A DNA stretch of 64,000 nt from Pampus argenteus (Eukaryota > Chordata > Actinopteri > Scombriformes > Stromateidae). The stretch's first letter is position 1, and every line of letters begins with the position of its first letter. Shown piece after piece: positions 54,466-64,000 of the stretch. A model generated the notes under the pieces. That model had not been told where the DNA came from. It was given only the letters and a program-made list of their open reading frames with translations, and did no database searches. Location of the stretch: contig CM072863.1 of NCBI GenBank assembly GCA_036937835.1, positions 24,078,501 through 24,142,500 of the forward strand. The letters are read 5' to 3'. Both the position numbers and the translations under genes were made by a program.

Positions 54466-55435
54466 TGTGAATAACAGCATTGTGAATACACATGCAGCAT
54501 AATCTACTTTTTCCACTGTCTACTATATTCATTACAGAGGGTCAAACTTTTATCTTCACTATAATAAGGCAAACTATGGCTTAATATCTAGCTTCCATTT
54601 GTTGCTGGCTGGTTGGCTGCTACATTTATCATCCATAAGCAAACACAATTGCATGCTAGCATCAAACAGAAGCTGTGCATTTTTCCATAACTTCATTTTA
54701 CAGAGCTCTAATGCTACATGTTAACAATGCACAAGTCATTTTGTCTGCGATGAAGTCAGTTTATTCTTCAACAAGGACAGACTAGTGAGCTGTGCTCTCT
54801 AAACCCAAATCTCATCTGGTGCATGCTAGGCAAATTCTTCAGTTTGGTGAAACAAACTGTATTATTGTGTTTTTTTATGTTTTATTTATTTAAAGAACTT
54901 TGATAGACAAATTAACTTTCTCATAGATTGTGCCATACCATATAGAATTGATTAAATGACTACCACTGGTATTTTTTTTGGAATCATATAAGGCTTTGTC
55001 TGATAGATGTATTATACAGACATTTCAAAAGTACAATTAGGATTGAAGGTTGAAGTAGAAGTTACATTTGTATTAACATAATTATTTTATGCTGACCCAT
55101 ATATTAGCAGTTACATTGGACTGCACAAACAACCTGTGTTTATTATGAACATCATTTGAATATTAAATAATTTTGTAATGTAAATTCATTGTAACAAGCA
55201 TATTGCTACTATATTAAAATGTCTCATTCTGCTACATTTAGTTTTTATGCCAATCAGTTTAATTTGCATTAATTCTGCATTAATTTGGAGACCTGATTAT
55301 ATTTAATATAAGCAATGGAGATTAGAAGGGAGGAACTCTAACCCTGTACTGCAATTTACAGTTCATGCCAGCAGGTTATACTTAGCAGGAAATATTCCTT
55401 TTACCACAAAGGAAGTTTATTTGTGTTGAAAAAAA
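54466..55435. other. Unassigned AT-rich spacer
   Basis: No coding or repeat feature was recognised. Confidence 0.6.
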
Positions 55436-55599
55436 ACCACATCCCCCAGCATCAGCAGCAACCTGGCAGAGTAGCTGAACAGCTTCTTTGCCCAGTTCGA
55501 GGAGGAGGATCTCCTGAGACACCTATATCCCCTGCAGTTTACTTACCTGCCTGGGATCGGGGTGGAATGACACAGTACTTTACTTGCTGCACAGATCGC

Positions 55600-55846
55600 T
55601 GCTCCACCTAGAGAACAGCAGGTGCGCTGTGAGGGTTTTTTGACTTTTTGAAGTGCGTTTAATACCATCCAGCCTTCACTGCTCAGAGTGAAGATGGAAA
55701 GTGTGGGAGTTGACCAACACCTGGCTGCGTGGACAACAGACTACCTCACCAACAGACTACAGTTCGTGAAGCTCCAGCACTGTGTGTCTGACGTGGTGCT
55801 CTGTAGCACAGGTGCCCCTCAGGGTACGTGCTCTCCCCCTTCCTCT
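55600..55846 (+). pseudogene. Rex1 reverse transcriptase, palm fragment
   Basis: SAFNTIQPSLLRVKME, then AWTTDYLTNRLQFVKL, STGAPQG and YVLSPFLF in shifted frames represent RT motifs 3-5. A stop precedes SAFNTI. The segment is cut at 55846 by the L2 tail. Confidence 0.8.
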
Positions 55847-55906
55847 TCAAATCAAATCAAGTCAAATCAAATCAAATCAAATCTTATTTATATAGCCCAA
55901 AATCAC

Positions 55907-56293
55907 TATTGCGGCTTTCCAAATCCTTTAAAGTTGCTAGAGAGGCTGAGGTTAGGTCCTGTATGTTTGGTATAACGCGCTGAAGTTCAGTGAAGCACGA
56001 TGAGTCCAGGTACGTTTCAAAGGTATTTAATAAGATGACATAATGTAGTTTGCCGTACACTGTTGGTATGTATTATAATGCATTCAAGCTAAACGAAAAG
56101 CGGTCAACAAAAAATTACGGCTACATAACCTGCCTCTCTCCTCCCCTAGTGCAGGTGATCCAGCCCCTAATATAACCTATGTTGATCATCTGCTGGCACC
56201 CATGTGACCCAAACCACACACATCACCGTGGCAACCAGACCAAATAAATCAAACCAATATTACTGAAAAACAAAACAATATATGGCTCCTACA
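55907..56293 (-). repeat. BEL/Pao 3' LTR
   Basis: The minus strand begins TGTAGGAGCCATATATTG (56293) and ends GCCGCAATA (55907). Its first 47 bases match 60740-60694, with a few differences. A purine-rich AATTAGGGGCTGGTG precedes it (about 56294-56310) and is a candidate polypurine tract. Confidence 0.75.
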
Positions 56294-56393
56294 ACACCAG
56301 CCCCTAATTATTAAGTTAATACAAATAATTACTCACATACAAGTAGGAGACAAACACATGAAAAAAAAGACTTTCAACAATAAAGATCAACAA

Positions 56394-57014
56394 TTAATGT
56401 CCATCAATAATCCACTCTGAAATCTTCTTTCTTCTTGAATCATATGACTGTGGGCAAGGTTTATGGAGGTGACTGGACTTCTTAACAGGCTGCCCTTTCC
56501 CAAGACTGATTAGCTCTTCTGGAAATCTCTTTCCCTGGCAGAACTTGATGATGGCTAGCTCAGCCTGGTCCAGGTCTGTCACTGTGAGACTCCTGTGCAC
56601 CACTGTCCTCTTATAATCCTTCATCTGCTTTTTTACAGAGGATGCCTGTTGTTCCTTGATGACGTCAGACTGTGCAAAGGTCAGATGTAACTGTCTTCTC
56701 TTCTTTACACATGACATGAGCCAGCTCTAAATCCTCAAGAGCCATGCCACGTATTTTTTAAGACTTGTCCAGGAAGAAAAGTACTCAATCAAGAGAGTTA
56801 CAGGTTCTTCCCTGGCCTGGACCACATTCACTGCAACTCTTTTGACCTCAGGGTCGCCAAGTAAAATTTGATTGAAGTCTTCCTGGTCAACAGGCCATTC
56901 ACTCTCGGGCTTCAAAAGAAAGTGAGGCCCTGACACCCATGTAGCATTTGCAATAAACATGTCAACTTTCACACCTCTAGAGGCTATATCTGCTGGATTG
57001 CTGCTGGTATCCAC
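56394..57014 (-). pseudogene. BEL/Pao pol: region between RNase H and integrase
   Basis: The minus strand reads NPADIASRGVKVDMF, WVSGPHFLLKPESEWPVD, SWTSLKKYVAWLLR and a block ending near ERFPEELISLGKGQ-type sequence (VTDLDQAELAIIKFCQGKRF). These are conserved in BEL/Pao pol before the integrase finger. A frame break occurs near 56720. The integrase catalytic core is not present; the frame ends at 56394, close to the LTR. Confidence 0.82.
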
Positions 57015-57591
57015 ATACCTCCATTGAACAGGACAGGAAACCTTGTGGATTTGAGAGACTCGGTTTGCAACGAAAACTTTGAACCGTGAAGTCTCGTTCC
57101 TGATATATTTCAGAACAGATGTGCTGTCTGTCCAGAACAGAGACTAAAAGATCCACCTGTAACTCCTTCCTCCAAAGCGTGTCCATGCGGCTGGCCATAG
57201 TTGCAGCGATAAACTCCATCCTGGGGATTGTAACACATTTCAATGGAGCTACTCGAGCTTTTCCCATCACAAAAGCACTGTGTACTTTAAAGTTCTTGCT
57301 TTTCAACAGCAGGTAAATCACTGTTCCATATCTGTGTTCGCTGGCATCACAGTAGTGATGTAACTGGGCTGAAGTAACTTATCCAAAGCCTGGTGGCTTC
57401 AAACATCTGCTGACCTCAAATCTGTCCAATAGGTGCAGCTGCTGCAGCCATTCCAACCATTCTTTAGAGACTGACTCAGGCACAGTGTCATCCCAGCCTA
57501 TCCCTCTCCTACAGCATTCCAAGGGGATCGTAGATTGAGCTGACAGTCGAGAGGATTCCTCTTCTGGTAAGTGGTCTATCCTTAAGCACAA
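56977..57591 (-). pseudogene. BEL/Pao RT end and RNase H
   Basis: In two frames: WDDTVPESVSKEWLEWLQQL, FEVSRCLKPPGFG, then VHSAFVMGKARVAPLKCVT and IPRMEFIAATMASRMDTL. These match the RT-connection and RNase H-like domain of Pao pol proteins. Frame breaks near 57380 and 57320 separate the pieces. Confidence 0.82.
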
Positions 57592-58565
57592 TCTTGAACA
57601 TGGATTCGATATCAGCCATGATCACAATTGGTTCCCTCCTAAATCGGGTCACTACTCCAATCAGAGAGCTGGTAAGATCAGGGCCCTGCAGAAGTTGAGC
57701 ATTTAGTGATGTTCCTTGATATCTTGCACCACAGTCAAACACAAGTCTGATCTTTCGTTTGGTGGGATGGTAAACTCCGTGGTGTGGTACGTACCATACT
57801 TTTCCATCGCCACGAACCAGCTCCTCTTCTGGCACCTTCTCAGCATAGCCTTTAGCCAGAAGGTCATTTATAAACATGTTGTACTCAGTATGAAATGTTA
57901 AGTCCTTCTGAAACCTTCTTTTTAGACAACACAAGCGCTGCTCAACAATTCTCTTATTATTTGGCATGGTAATGTCAATGTTCCTTAAAGGTAAAGCAAT
58001 TTGATAATGCCTTTCTACCTGTTTCACTGAGTTGTTGACAAACTCCAGGAACCTTTGATGAACTGTTGCTGCCAGAGATCATCCAGGTTCACAACTGAAA
58101 CTCTGTTGACAGTTATGTGTGGATGCTCCCAGTTAACAGTCTCTCCACTGTTTTCTGTCAGTGGAACATTAACAGTCGGATAGCATATGGTCCATCATTC
58201 ACACTACACACCACTTCCAACGGTTCCAGTGCTTTAGGAACATTAGTTCCTATGAGTAGCTCTATTCCTGCATCAATTTGAGGTAAGTGAATATAGTTCA
58301 GATATTGTTATTGTTTAATATCCTTTTCGGTAGGGATATTTCCTCTGTGCACAGGCATGGACTCTTGTGTGTAAGCTTTTGGTAGCTCGAGAAAATTGTC
58401 CCCCTCCAGTGCTGCAACCTCCAGTCCTGATACGATGTTACTGCTTACAACTTTCTCCTGGCCCATGGTTCGAAGAAGGATGCGCCCCTTCCTCCCTGTG
58501 AGGTGGAGCTTTTGCATCAAGCTCTCAGTGCAAACCACTGCGGTACTCCCCTGGTCCAAGAAAGC
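57509..58565 (-). pseudogene. BEL/Pao aspartic protease and reverse transcriptase (centre deleted)
   Basis: Protease: LDQGSTAVVCTESLMQKL (the family's Asp-x-Gly-Ser variant), then PQIDAGIELLIGTNVPKALE. RT: NNKRIVEQRLCCLKRRF, DLLAKGYAEKVPEEEL, WYVPHHGVYHPTKRKIRLVF, DCGARYQGTSLNAQLLQGPD and MADIESMFKIV. It then jumps to RRGILSTVSSIYDPLGML. The segment that would carry the RT Asp-Asp box is missing. Several stops occur between 58028 and 58330. Confidence 0.88.
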
Positions 58566-59888
58566 CTAAGTGATGACAATTTTGGTTCCTTTGTTAGATT
58601 TAACCTGAACCGGAACAATAGGCAGTTTGCAGTTCTGGTCTCCAGCCCCTGTAAGACCACTTGACACCAGTGTGTTGTCAACACGCAGCTCTGGCCTCCT
58701 GTCAGTCTGCTCCAAATCATTAACAGTTTCCTTGTGACGTATAGTAGGATGTCTAAGGCTACACCTTGAGCAGGAAATCCTTTTTCGACAATCTTTACTG
58801 ATGTGTCCTGTACACAAACAGCCAAAACAGATGCCATTCTCCTTCAAGAAGCCTATTTTCCTCTCATGAGGCATACTTCCCATCCGTACACATACATCTA
58901 ATGTGTGTTCTCCTCCACAGCAGATGCATGCGTTCCTTCCCGTTTGTTTGATTTCCTTCTCTTTTCCTTGCAGACTGATGTTGTTCTCCACAGAGCCTAC
59001 AGTGGTAGCAAAACTGCTCCCTTTGTTTCCAGGACGAAACTGTGACTTGGGTTTGTTTGTTCCTCTATTTATGATTATTGGTTTGGAGTCTTGGATGTTG
59101 CCAAACACAGGATCTGTCATAATTTTCACTTGCCTTTCAACAAAGTCAGCAATATCCGTGAACTTAGCTCTCCGGTTGTGTCGTTCCTGCAGCTCACAGG
59201 CACAGTTTCTCCATTTGTCTCTCAGTTTGTAGGGAAGTTTTTTAATGATGCTCAACATATTGGAAGGCATATCCAGATCCCAGAGATACTGCACATCCTC
59301 CATGGCATTGCAGCAGGCCCTGAGGAAGAGGCTGTAGTCCTGCAGAATCTTCACCTCATCTGCTTTAATTGGAGGCCATGAGAGGGCTTTGTCCATGTAA
59401 GCAGAGGCAACCTTTTGTTCATTCCCGAACTGATCCTTTAATAAAGCTTTTGCTTTTGCATATCCTCGTTCTGGATTTATGTGTTGACAGCTTCTCACAA
59501 GCTCTTTGGCCTGACCTTTTGTGTGTTGTTCCAAAAAGTATAAATGATCACAGCTATTAGTTGTGTTCCTCTCAACTCCATTCTCAAAGGCTTTAATGAA
59601 CGTGTGATATTTCAATGGATCACCGTCATAAATTGGGATCTCTCTCTTAGGTAGAACTGATAGGCATTGCTGTTGCATTAACAATGATGTTATTTCGTTT
59701 TGTTTCCTCATGATGCCAAGAACGTCATTTCTGGTTTCCAGATCCACTGTGTTAAATCCTGGTTGTCCATGTAAATCTTGTGTGTTGAATGGGTCCATAT
59801 GAAATTGCATTTGATTTTGTTCATATGAAGTTGTATTTGTTTTCGTGTTCATTTCAGTTTGTTTAGGAATGAATTCTTCTGCATTCAT
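58566..59888 (-). pseudogene. BEL/Pao gag, main domain and zinc knuckles
   Basis: A 440-codon open frame. It has LPKREIPIYDGDPLKYHTFI and YLEQHTKGQAKELVRSC-like reading (LYFLEQHTKGQAKELV), the conserved BEL/Pao gag domain, then Cys-rich knuckles CICCGGEHTLDVC, CFGCLCTGHISKDC and CSRCSLRHPTIRH. The zinc knuckles would bind RNA. It ends at a stop just before the protease, which continues in the adjoining frame. Confidence 0.88.
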
Positions 59889-59901
59889 GTTGAGTAACCC
59901 T

Positions 59902-60669
59902 TTAGATTTCCAAATATGATTTCATTCCATCCGAGACCTTTGACGTCCTTTTTCCACTTGTTGTGCTTTTTATCTTAAGAATTTCAAGTTTTGCCATTTT
60001 TTCTGCAATTTCAGTGTTCAGTTCAAGCTCTTCTCTCGTTTTGCGCAGACGTTGCTCCTCTTCTTCCAAAGCATGCTTATCCTTTAATAGTTTGTGCCTC
60101 ATAGTTAAAGCTGCAAGCTCAGCTTCTGCCTTTAAACGTGCAGAAGATGTTGAAGAGCATTGAGACTGAGCTGTTTTGTGGCTTTCAACATTTGAAACAC
60201 TGTCGCATGGGTTAATTTCATCCTCAATTTGATTTGCTTCATTAATTTACACAGAGTGCAGTGGTATTTCTGGTGAATTCTGTTGCTCTTGAGAGTTTTG
60301 TCCAGTTTCAATCCATTTTTGAGTGTCCTTTTGAAATGTATTGCTGTAACTCATAACGCTTGAAAACCATTCCTTTTGTTTAATGAGTTCATCCTCAGGA
60401 AATAGAGGCAACAGTTCATTGTGTGCGGTTGTGGCATTTTCACACAGTATGTTTAAATTCCCCAAACATTGTTTCACCTTAGACACAGTTCCCCTTTGTT
60501 TCATGAACCCTTTCATTCTTGGTGTCAAGCCTTTAATTTTATCAACAGCGTGTTTGCGTTCATTTTGCAGTTTTTCAATTTTATTCACCAGAGCCTTTTC
60601 AGTGAGTTTCCTCTCCCTTTTCCCAGACTCCATGTCAGAGCATGAGGCAGCGTCATTTGTTTGACTCAT
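59902..60669 (-). pseudogene. BEL/Pao gag N-terminal coiled-coil part
   Basis: The start at 60669 gives MSQTNDAASCSDMESGKRER. A helical region (ALVNKIEKLQNERKHAVDKI) runs to a stop at 60247. A second frame to 59902 has a charged coiled coil (KHALEEEEQRLRKTREELEL). BEL/Pao Gag proteins usually begin with such helical segments. Two stops separate this from the main gag frame. Confidence 0.75.
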
Positions 60670-60693
60670 TTTAACCCTCTTTCATTCAGTCAG

Positions 60694-60740
60694 AATCAAA
60701 CCAAGAATACTGAAAAACAAAACTATATATGGCTCCTACA
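60694..60740 (-). repeat. BEL/Pao 5' LTR remnant, 47 bases
   Basis: Only the first 47 bases of the LTR remain. They join directly to leader sequence just upstream of the gag start at 60669, so the rest of the LTR and the primer-binding site are deleted. Confidence 0.8.
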
Positions 60741-60930
60741 ATCACAAAATACATTTGTCTCAGAGGGCTTTACAATCTGTACAAGGAGTGACACCCTCTG
60801 TCCTTAGACCCTTGATTCGGGTAAGGAAAAACTTGCCCACCAAAAAACCTTTTAACAGGGAAAAAGGTGGAAGAAACCTCAGGAAGAGCCACAGAGGAGG
60901 GATCCCTCTCCCAGGAGGGACAGACGTCCT

Positions 60931-61418
60931 TCTCCCTTTACACTTTAGACTTCACCTACAACACGGCCCACTGCCACATCCAGAAGTTCTCCGATTGCAC
61001 AGCCGTCGTTGGATGTGTTTCAGAGGAGGACGTGCTGAGGAGGCTGATGTCCTTCGAAGTATGCAGGGCTCTCCTCAGAACTTTTTATGACTCTGTGGTG
61101 GCCTCAGCCATCCTTTATGCTGTGGTCTGCTGGAGAGGGGGCAAAACGGACAGAGACAGAAGCAGACTGAATATACTTATTAGAAGAGCGAGCTCTGTCC
61201 TGAACTGTCCTCTGGACTCCATAGAGGAAGTGGGTGAGAGGAGGATGCTAGCTAAGCTGACATCCATCATGGACAACTCCTCTCACCCCCTACTTGACAC
61301 TGTGGGGTCTCTGAGCAGCTTCTTTAGCAGCAGACTGTTACACCCACAGTGTAAGAAGGAGAGATTCCGCAGGTCCTTCATCCCAGCTGCTGTGAGACTT
61401 TACAACACCTGCACCTGA
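60931..61418 (+). pseudogene. Rex1 ORF2 C-terminal part
   Basis: The frame gives FTYNTAHCHIQKFSDCTAVV (the active-site Asp pair is replaced: SDCTAVVG), then a deletion to ALLRTFYDSVVASAILYAV, RDRSRLNILIRRASSVLN and FRRSFIPAAVRLYNTC with a stop. It is closely related to the fragment at 14950-15434, one subfamily. Confidence 0.85.
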
Positions 61419-61606
61419 ATGTTGTAGTCAGTCCCATTGCTATTTTTTGTTCTTTTTTGTCTTGTTTGTTCTTCTTATTACTGCACATTTTTAATGTAGT
61501 ACTTTTGTAAAAAACACTCCCTCTTTGTTTTCTATTTTTTCTTTCGTTGCTTGTAATAAGTGAATTTCCCAGTTGTGGGATAAATAAAGTAATTGACTTG
61601 AGACGA

Positions 61607-61642
<36 letters not shown>
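61607..61642. repeat. AC microsatellite between two Rex1 copies
   Basis: A run of CA dinucleotides begins right after the Rex1 tail region and ends where the next Rex1 homology starts. Confidence 0.9.
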
Positions 61643-61644
<2 letters not shown>

Positions 61645-61645
61645 G

Positions 61646-62860
61646 CAGTCACCCCCCCTGACTTCAGCACCCCAGCTCTCTCTCTCCAGGAGCATGAGGT
61701 GAGGAAAAACCTAGGAACAGTGAACCCCAGGAAGGGTGCTGGTCCAGATGGTATCCTGGGGGCGGGATTAACACATGTGTAGACCAACAGCAGGAATCCT
61801 CACCAGGCTCTTCAACCTCTCCCTGACACATGCCACCGTCCCCACATGTATGAAGGCCTCCACCATCATCCCCATCCCCAAAAAACCTGCCATAGACAGC
61901 CTCAGTGATTACAGACTAATAGCCTTAACGTCTGTAATAATGAAGTGCTGAGAATGGTCAGTCTTCCGGAACATCAGAGACTGCCCACCCCAACCCCCTC
62001 GATCCCCACCACCCCACTAACTTTACATTGAGTCACCTGGAGAACAAAAAAGAGCGACATGAGGAAGATCTTTATTGACTACAGCTTGGCGTTCAACACC
62101 ATCATCCTGGACATTATCCACAACAAACTCCTACAGCTACAGAACCTCCTCCCCATTTGCAGCTGGATTAAAAACTTCCTCAGTCCTCAATCTGTGAGAC
62201 TCGGCCACCACCACTCCTCCAAACTTACACTCAGCACCGGGTCTCCTCAGGGCTGTGTTCTGACCCTTTACTGTACGCCGTGTACAACTATGACTGCTCA
62301 ACCAAACACATTCTAAAATATGCGAACGACACCACCGTTGTTGGACTCATCTGTGGTGAGGACGAGGCAGCTGAGGTAGAGCAACTGGCACTCTGGTGAT
62401 CAGAGAACAACATTACCCTAAACATCCATAAGACAAAAGAACTCATTATGGACTTCAAGAAGAACAGACAGGACCACACCCACCACCCTCTGCCCACCCT
62501 GAAACACATTTCCTCATCCTTCTGTCTCAGGAGAACCAGGCCATCATAGTAGATCCCTCAGACCCTGTCCACCATCTGTTGACCTGTTACCCTCTGGGAG
62601 ATGCTTCATGTCAATAAAGTCTCACGCCAGCAGGCTGAGAAACAGCTTCTTTCCCTGGGCCATCAGGATTGTCAACAACCACGGACACACACAAGCATAC
62701 ACACACACACAGTAGGACTCTCATAACCCCATCCCTCCCTACAACAACCAACAAATCTACCTTCTCATGCCTCCTGCATTCTCCTGTGTACAGTGGTGCT
62801 GTGGGAGCACCCCCAACATTTGTTGTACCTCTCAGTACAATGAGAATAAAGATGATTCCT
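61646..62860 (+). mobile_element. Rex1-like LINE, degraded
   Basis: In shifting frames: EHEVRKNLGTVNPRKGAGPD, RKIFIDYSLAFNTIILDII, HHHSSKLTLSTGSPQGCVL, a decayed active-site region (KYANDTTVVGL-type reading near 62318), then TLNIHKTKELIMDFKKN and a C-terminal fragment. It ends near CAATGAGAATAAAGATG (about 62835-62855). Many stops show it is older than its neighbours. Confidence 0.8.
62059..62316 (+). pseudogene. Rex1-like RT palm segment
   Basis: The only sizeable open block of this copy. FIDYSLAFNTI is the Rex1 catalytic motif (with Ser-Ser changed to Ser-Leu), followed by SWIKNFLSPQSVRLG and STGSPQGCVL. It ends before the Asp-Asp box. Confidence 0.78.
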
Positions 62861-63009
62861 GAGAGTTGGTTGACCTATTTTTATTTTATTTTTTTAAACA
62901 CAATCTCAAGGAAATACAAATAAATAAATTAATAATACAATATTATAAGCAGACATTAATGTATAGTGTGGATAAAATTTTTTATAAAAAACTTGAAAAA
63001 AAAGACTAA
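62861..63009. other. AT-rich linker
   Basis: A T-rich and A-rich stretch with no recognised feature. Confidence 0.5.
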
Positions 63010-63290
63010 AAACATTGTGGCACCCTACAAAAGTTTGGGCACCTTAAGAGTTCAGAAGGCTCAGATTATTTTTGTCAGACCTTAATCAGCATGTTAGGCA
63101 TGAGACATGTAAACAATTGTCATAAGTATCAGCTGGTTCCAATTTCAAAAGTTTACAAATACTTAAACCTTGTGTAAACACTCAGCAACCATGGGTTCCT
63201 CTATGAAGCTGTATAAGACTGAAAATGAAAATTATTGATGCTCACAGTGTAGGGGAAGGCCACAAAAAGATAGCAAAGCATAAATATTTG
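63010..63290. mobile_element. Tc1-like relic, low certainty
   Basis: CTACAAAAGTTTGGGCACCT and, further on, GGGGAAGGCCACAAAAAGATAGCAAAGC resemble parts of a fish Tc1 family that I recall. There is no open frame and no terminus pair. Confidence 0.45.
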
Positions 63291-64000
63291 TGTGTGTGAA
63301 TGATGGCATGTCGTGTAGATCACTATGAATAGAAAAGCGCTAAATTGCTAATAGTGGTTGAACAAAGACTGAAAAGCTTCCAGAGAGCAACACTATTGCC
63401 AACTATTTGTGCACAATAGTCTAAAATGTAATAAAACATGTCTAAACTGAATGTCATGGTGACCAAGAGGCCTGCAACAAAATAAACGCACTGCCTAAAA
63501 AATGCCTTTAAAATAACTTTAAAATAATCTGATCCACACATAGAAAAAAACATCCATTCTTTGAGCATTAACTAACTTTCCACCAAATTTGAATTCTTCA
63601 AACGAGTTTTTTAAGATACCTTGATAAAAAATACAAGCACTCTCCCTCAGTCAGCCAATGCAGGGTCGGTGGCCTTGAAAATCTGCCAAACCTTTATTAA
63701 CACTGGAAGCGCTGATTGTTTGGGTGGCAATACAGACAGATCACTGGTTACAGGAAGGGAATTATTAACAGTGTGAACACGCACACACGAACATACACAG
63801 CTGCAGTATGGTAGAGCTTTCGTTCCAGACAGCTCTATCAATATTCCCTCCCATCAGAGCTCCCGGTCAGCAAACGGCAAGGAAAGGCCACCGCTGCATG
63901 GCTAACTGTCTCATTAAAAAGTTTGGAGGGGCACGGGGGGCAGTTGGTGAAGCCCAGAAGGGGCCTGAGGTTGACAAAGTTCGGAGTCCCTGATGCAGTA
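63291..64000. other. Unassigned end of window
   Basis: GC content rises after about 63830. A plus-strand frame 63808-63993 (MVELSFQTALSIF to VDKVRSP) includes a basic, Gly-rich stretch but no known domain, and the window ends 7 bases later. An exon continuing to the right cannot be excluded. Confidence 0.4.

Larger units (their letters stand above)
55907..60740 (-). mobile_element. BEL/Pao LTR retrotransposon with 5-bp target duplication
   Basis: ATCAC lies at 55902-55906 and 60741-60745, and the L2 sequence is continuous once the insert and one ATCAC are removed. The minus-strand order is LTR remnant, gag, protease, RT, RNase H, start of integrase, LTR. The gag and pol motifs are those of BEL/Pao. 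The 5' LTR is cut to 47 bases, the RT centre is deleted and most of integrase is missing. Confidence 0.9.
55847..60930 (-). mobile_element. L2 3' end (minus strand) inserted in Rex1, itself split by BEL/Pao
   Basis: The left piece 55847-55906 is AAATC pentamers followed by TATAGCCCAAAATCAC. The right piece 60741-60930 continues ATCACAAAATACATTTGTCTC through the L2 3'UTR (GGGTAAGGAAAAACTTGCCC, GAAGAGCCACAGAGGAGGGA). Together they make one ~245-base, 5'-truncated L2 end. CCTTCCTCTTC before it and CCTTCTCC after it may be its target duplication. Confidence 0.87.
55436..61595 (+). mobile_element. Rex1-clade LINE, split by nested L2 and BEL/Pao insertions
   Basis: The left half (55436-55846) and right half (60931-61595) are consecutive parts of one Rex1. 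The first ends at the RT block STGAPQG...VLSPFLF and the second resumes LYTLDFTYNTAHCH. The 3'UTR ends CAGTTGTGGGATAAATAAAG at about 61588. It is 5'-truncated. The interrupting 5 kb is L2 plus BEL/Pao. Confidence 0.88.

Overview
The window is teleost-fish-type nuclear DNA made almost entirely of transposable elements nested inside one another. The fish assignment rests on the mix of families: Rex1-clade and L2-clade LINEs with fish-style tails, an L1-clade LINE, a Ty3/gypsy of the type common in fish, a BEL/Pao element, a class-I endogenous retrovirus, several Tc1 families, pogo-like and hAT DNA transposons, and a tRNA-derived SINE. I found no intact host gene, no rRNA or tRNA gene and no CRISPR array. 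Family names come from recognising motifs by eye, because no database was searched.

Layout. 1-8259: a broken L1-clade LINE (+), split by a TA-flanked DNA transposon (1276-5239) that carries exons of a captured cellular-type gene and is itself interrupted by a Rex1 LINE (3036-4870, -). 8260-10087: mostly anonymous, with one L2 3' end and a GA microsatellite. 10088-23685: a minus-strand retroviral provirus with 5-bp target duplications. It runs 5' LTR (right, split by an L2 LINE), tRNA primer site, gag, pro, pol, env, polypurine tract, 3' LTR (left, split by a hAT element). Smaller Rex1 and SINE insertions lie inside it.

24140-36427: an internally deleted Rex1, the 3' end of another LINE, a pogo-like element, a hAT, a 4-kb Ty3/gypsy (-), a Tc1, an LTR-like piece and a second hAT, packed nearly end to end. 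36428-41035: sparse, with a Tc1 relic. 41036-45820: a Rex1 fragment fused to a nearly complete L2 that has an esterase-type ORF1 and an endonuclease-RT ORF2. 46849-47745: a second pogo-like copy. 47746-52086: anonymous, with microsatellites. 52087-54465: a Tc1 shell filled with rearranged L2. 55436-61595: a Rex1 split by an L2 3' end, which is split in turn by a BEL/Pao retrotransposon with a 5-bp target duplication. 61646-62860: another Rex1. The last 1.1 kb is mostly unassigned.

None of these elements is likely to be autonomous as it stands. Stops, frameshifts and internal deletions remove catalytic segments. The nesting still gives a clear relative chronology. The two L2 copies are very similar, and the proviral LTRs differ at only about 5 of 346 aligned bases, so both families were active fairly recently.
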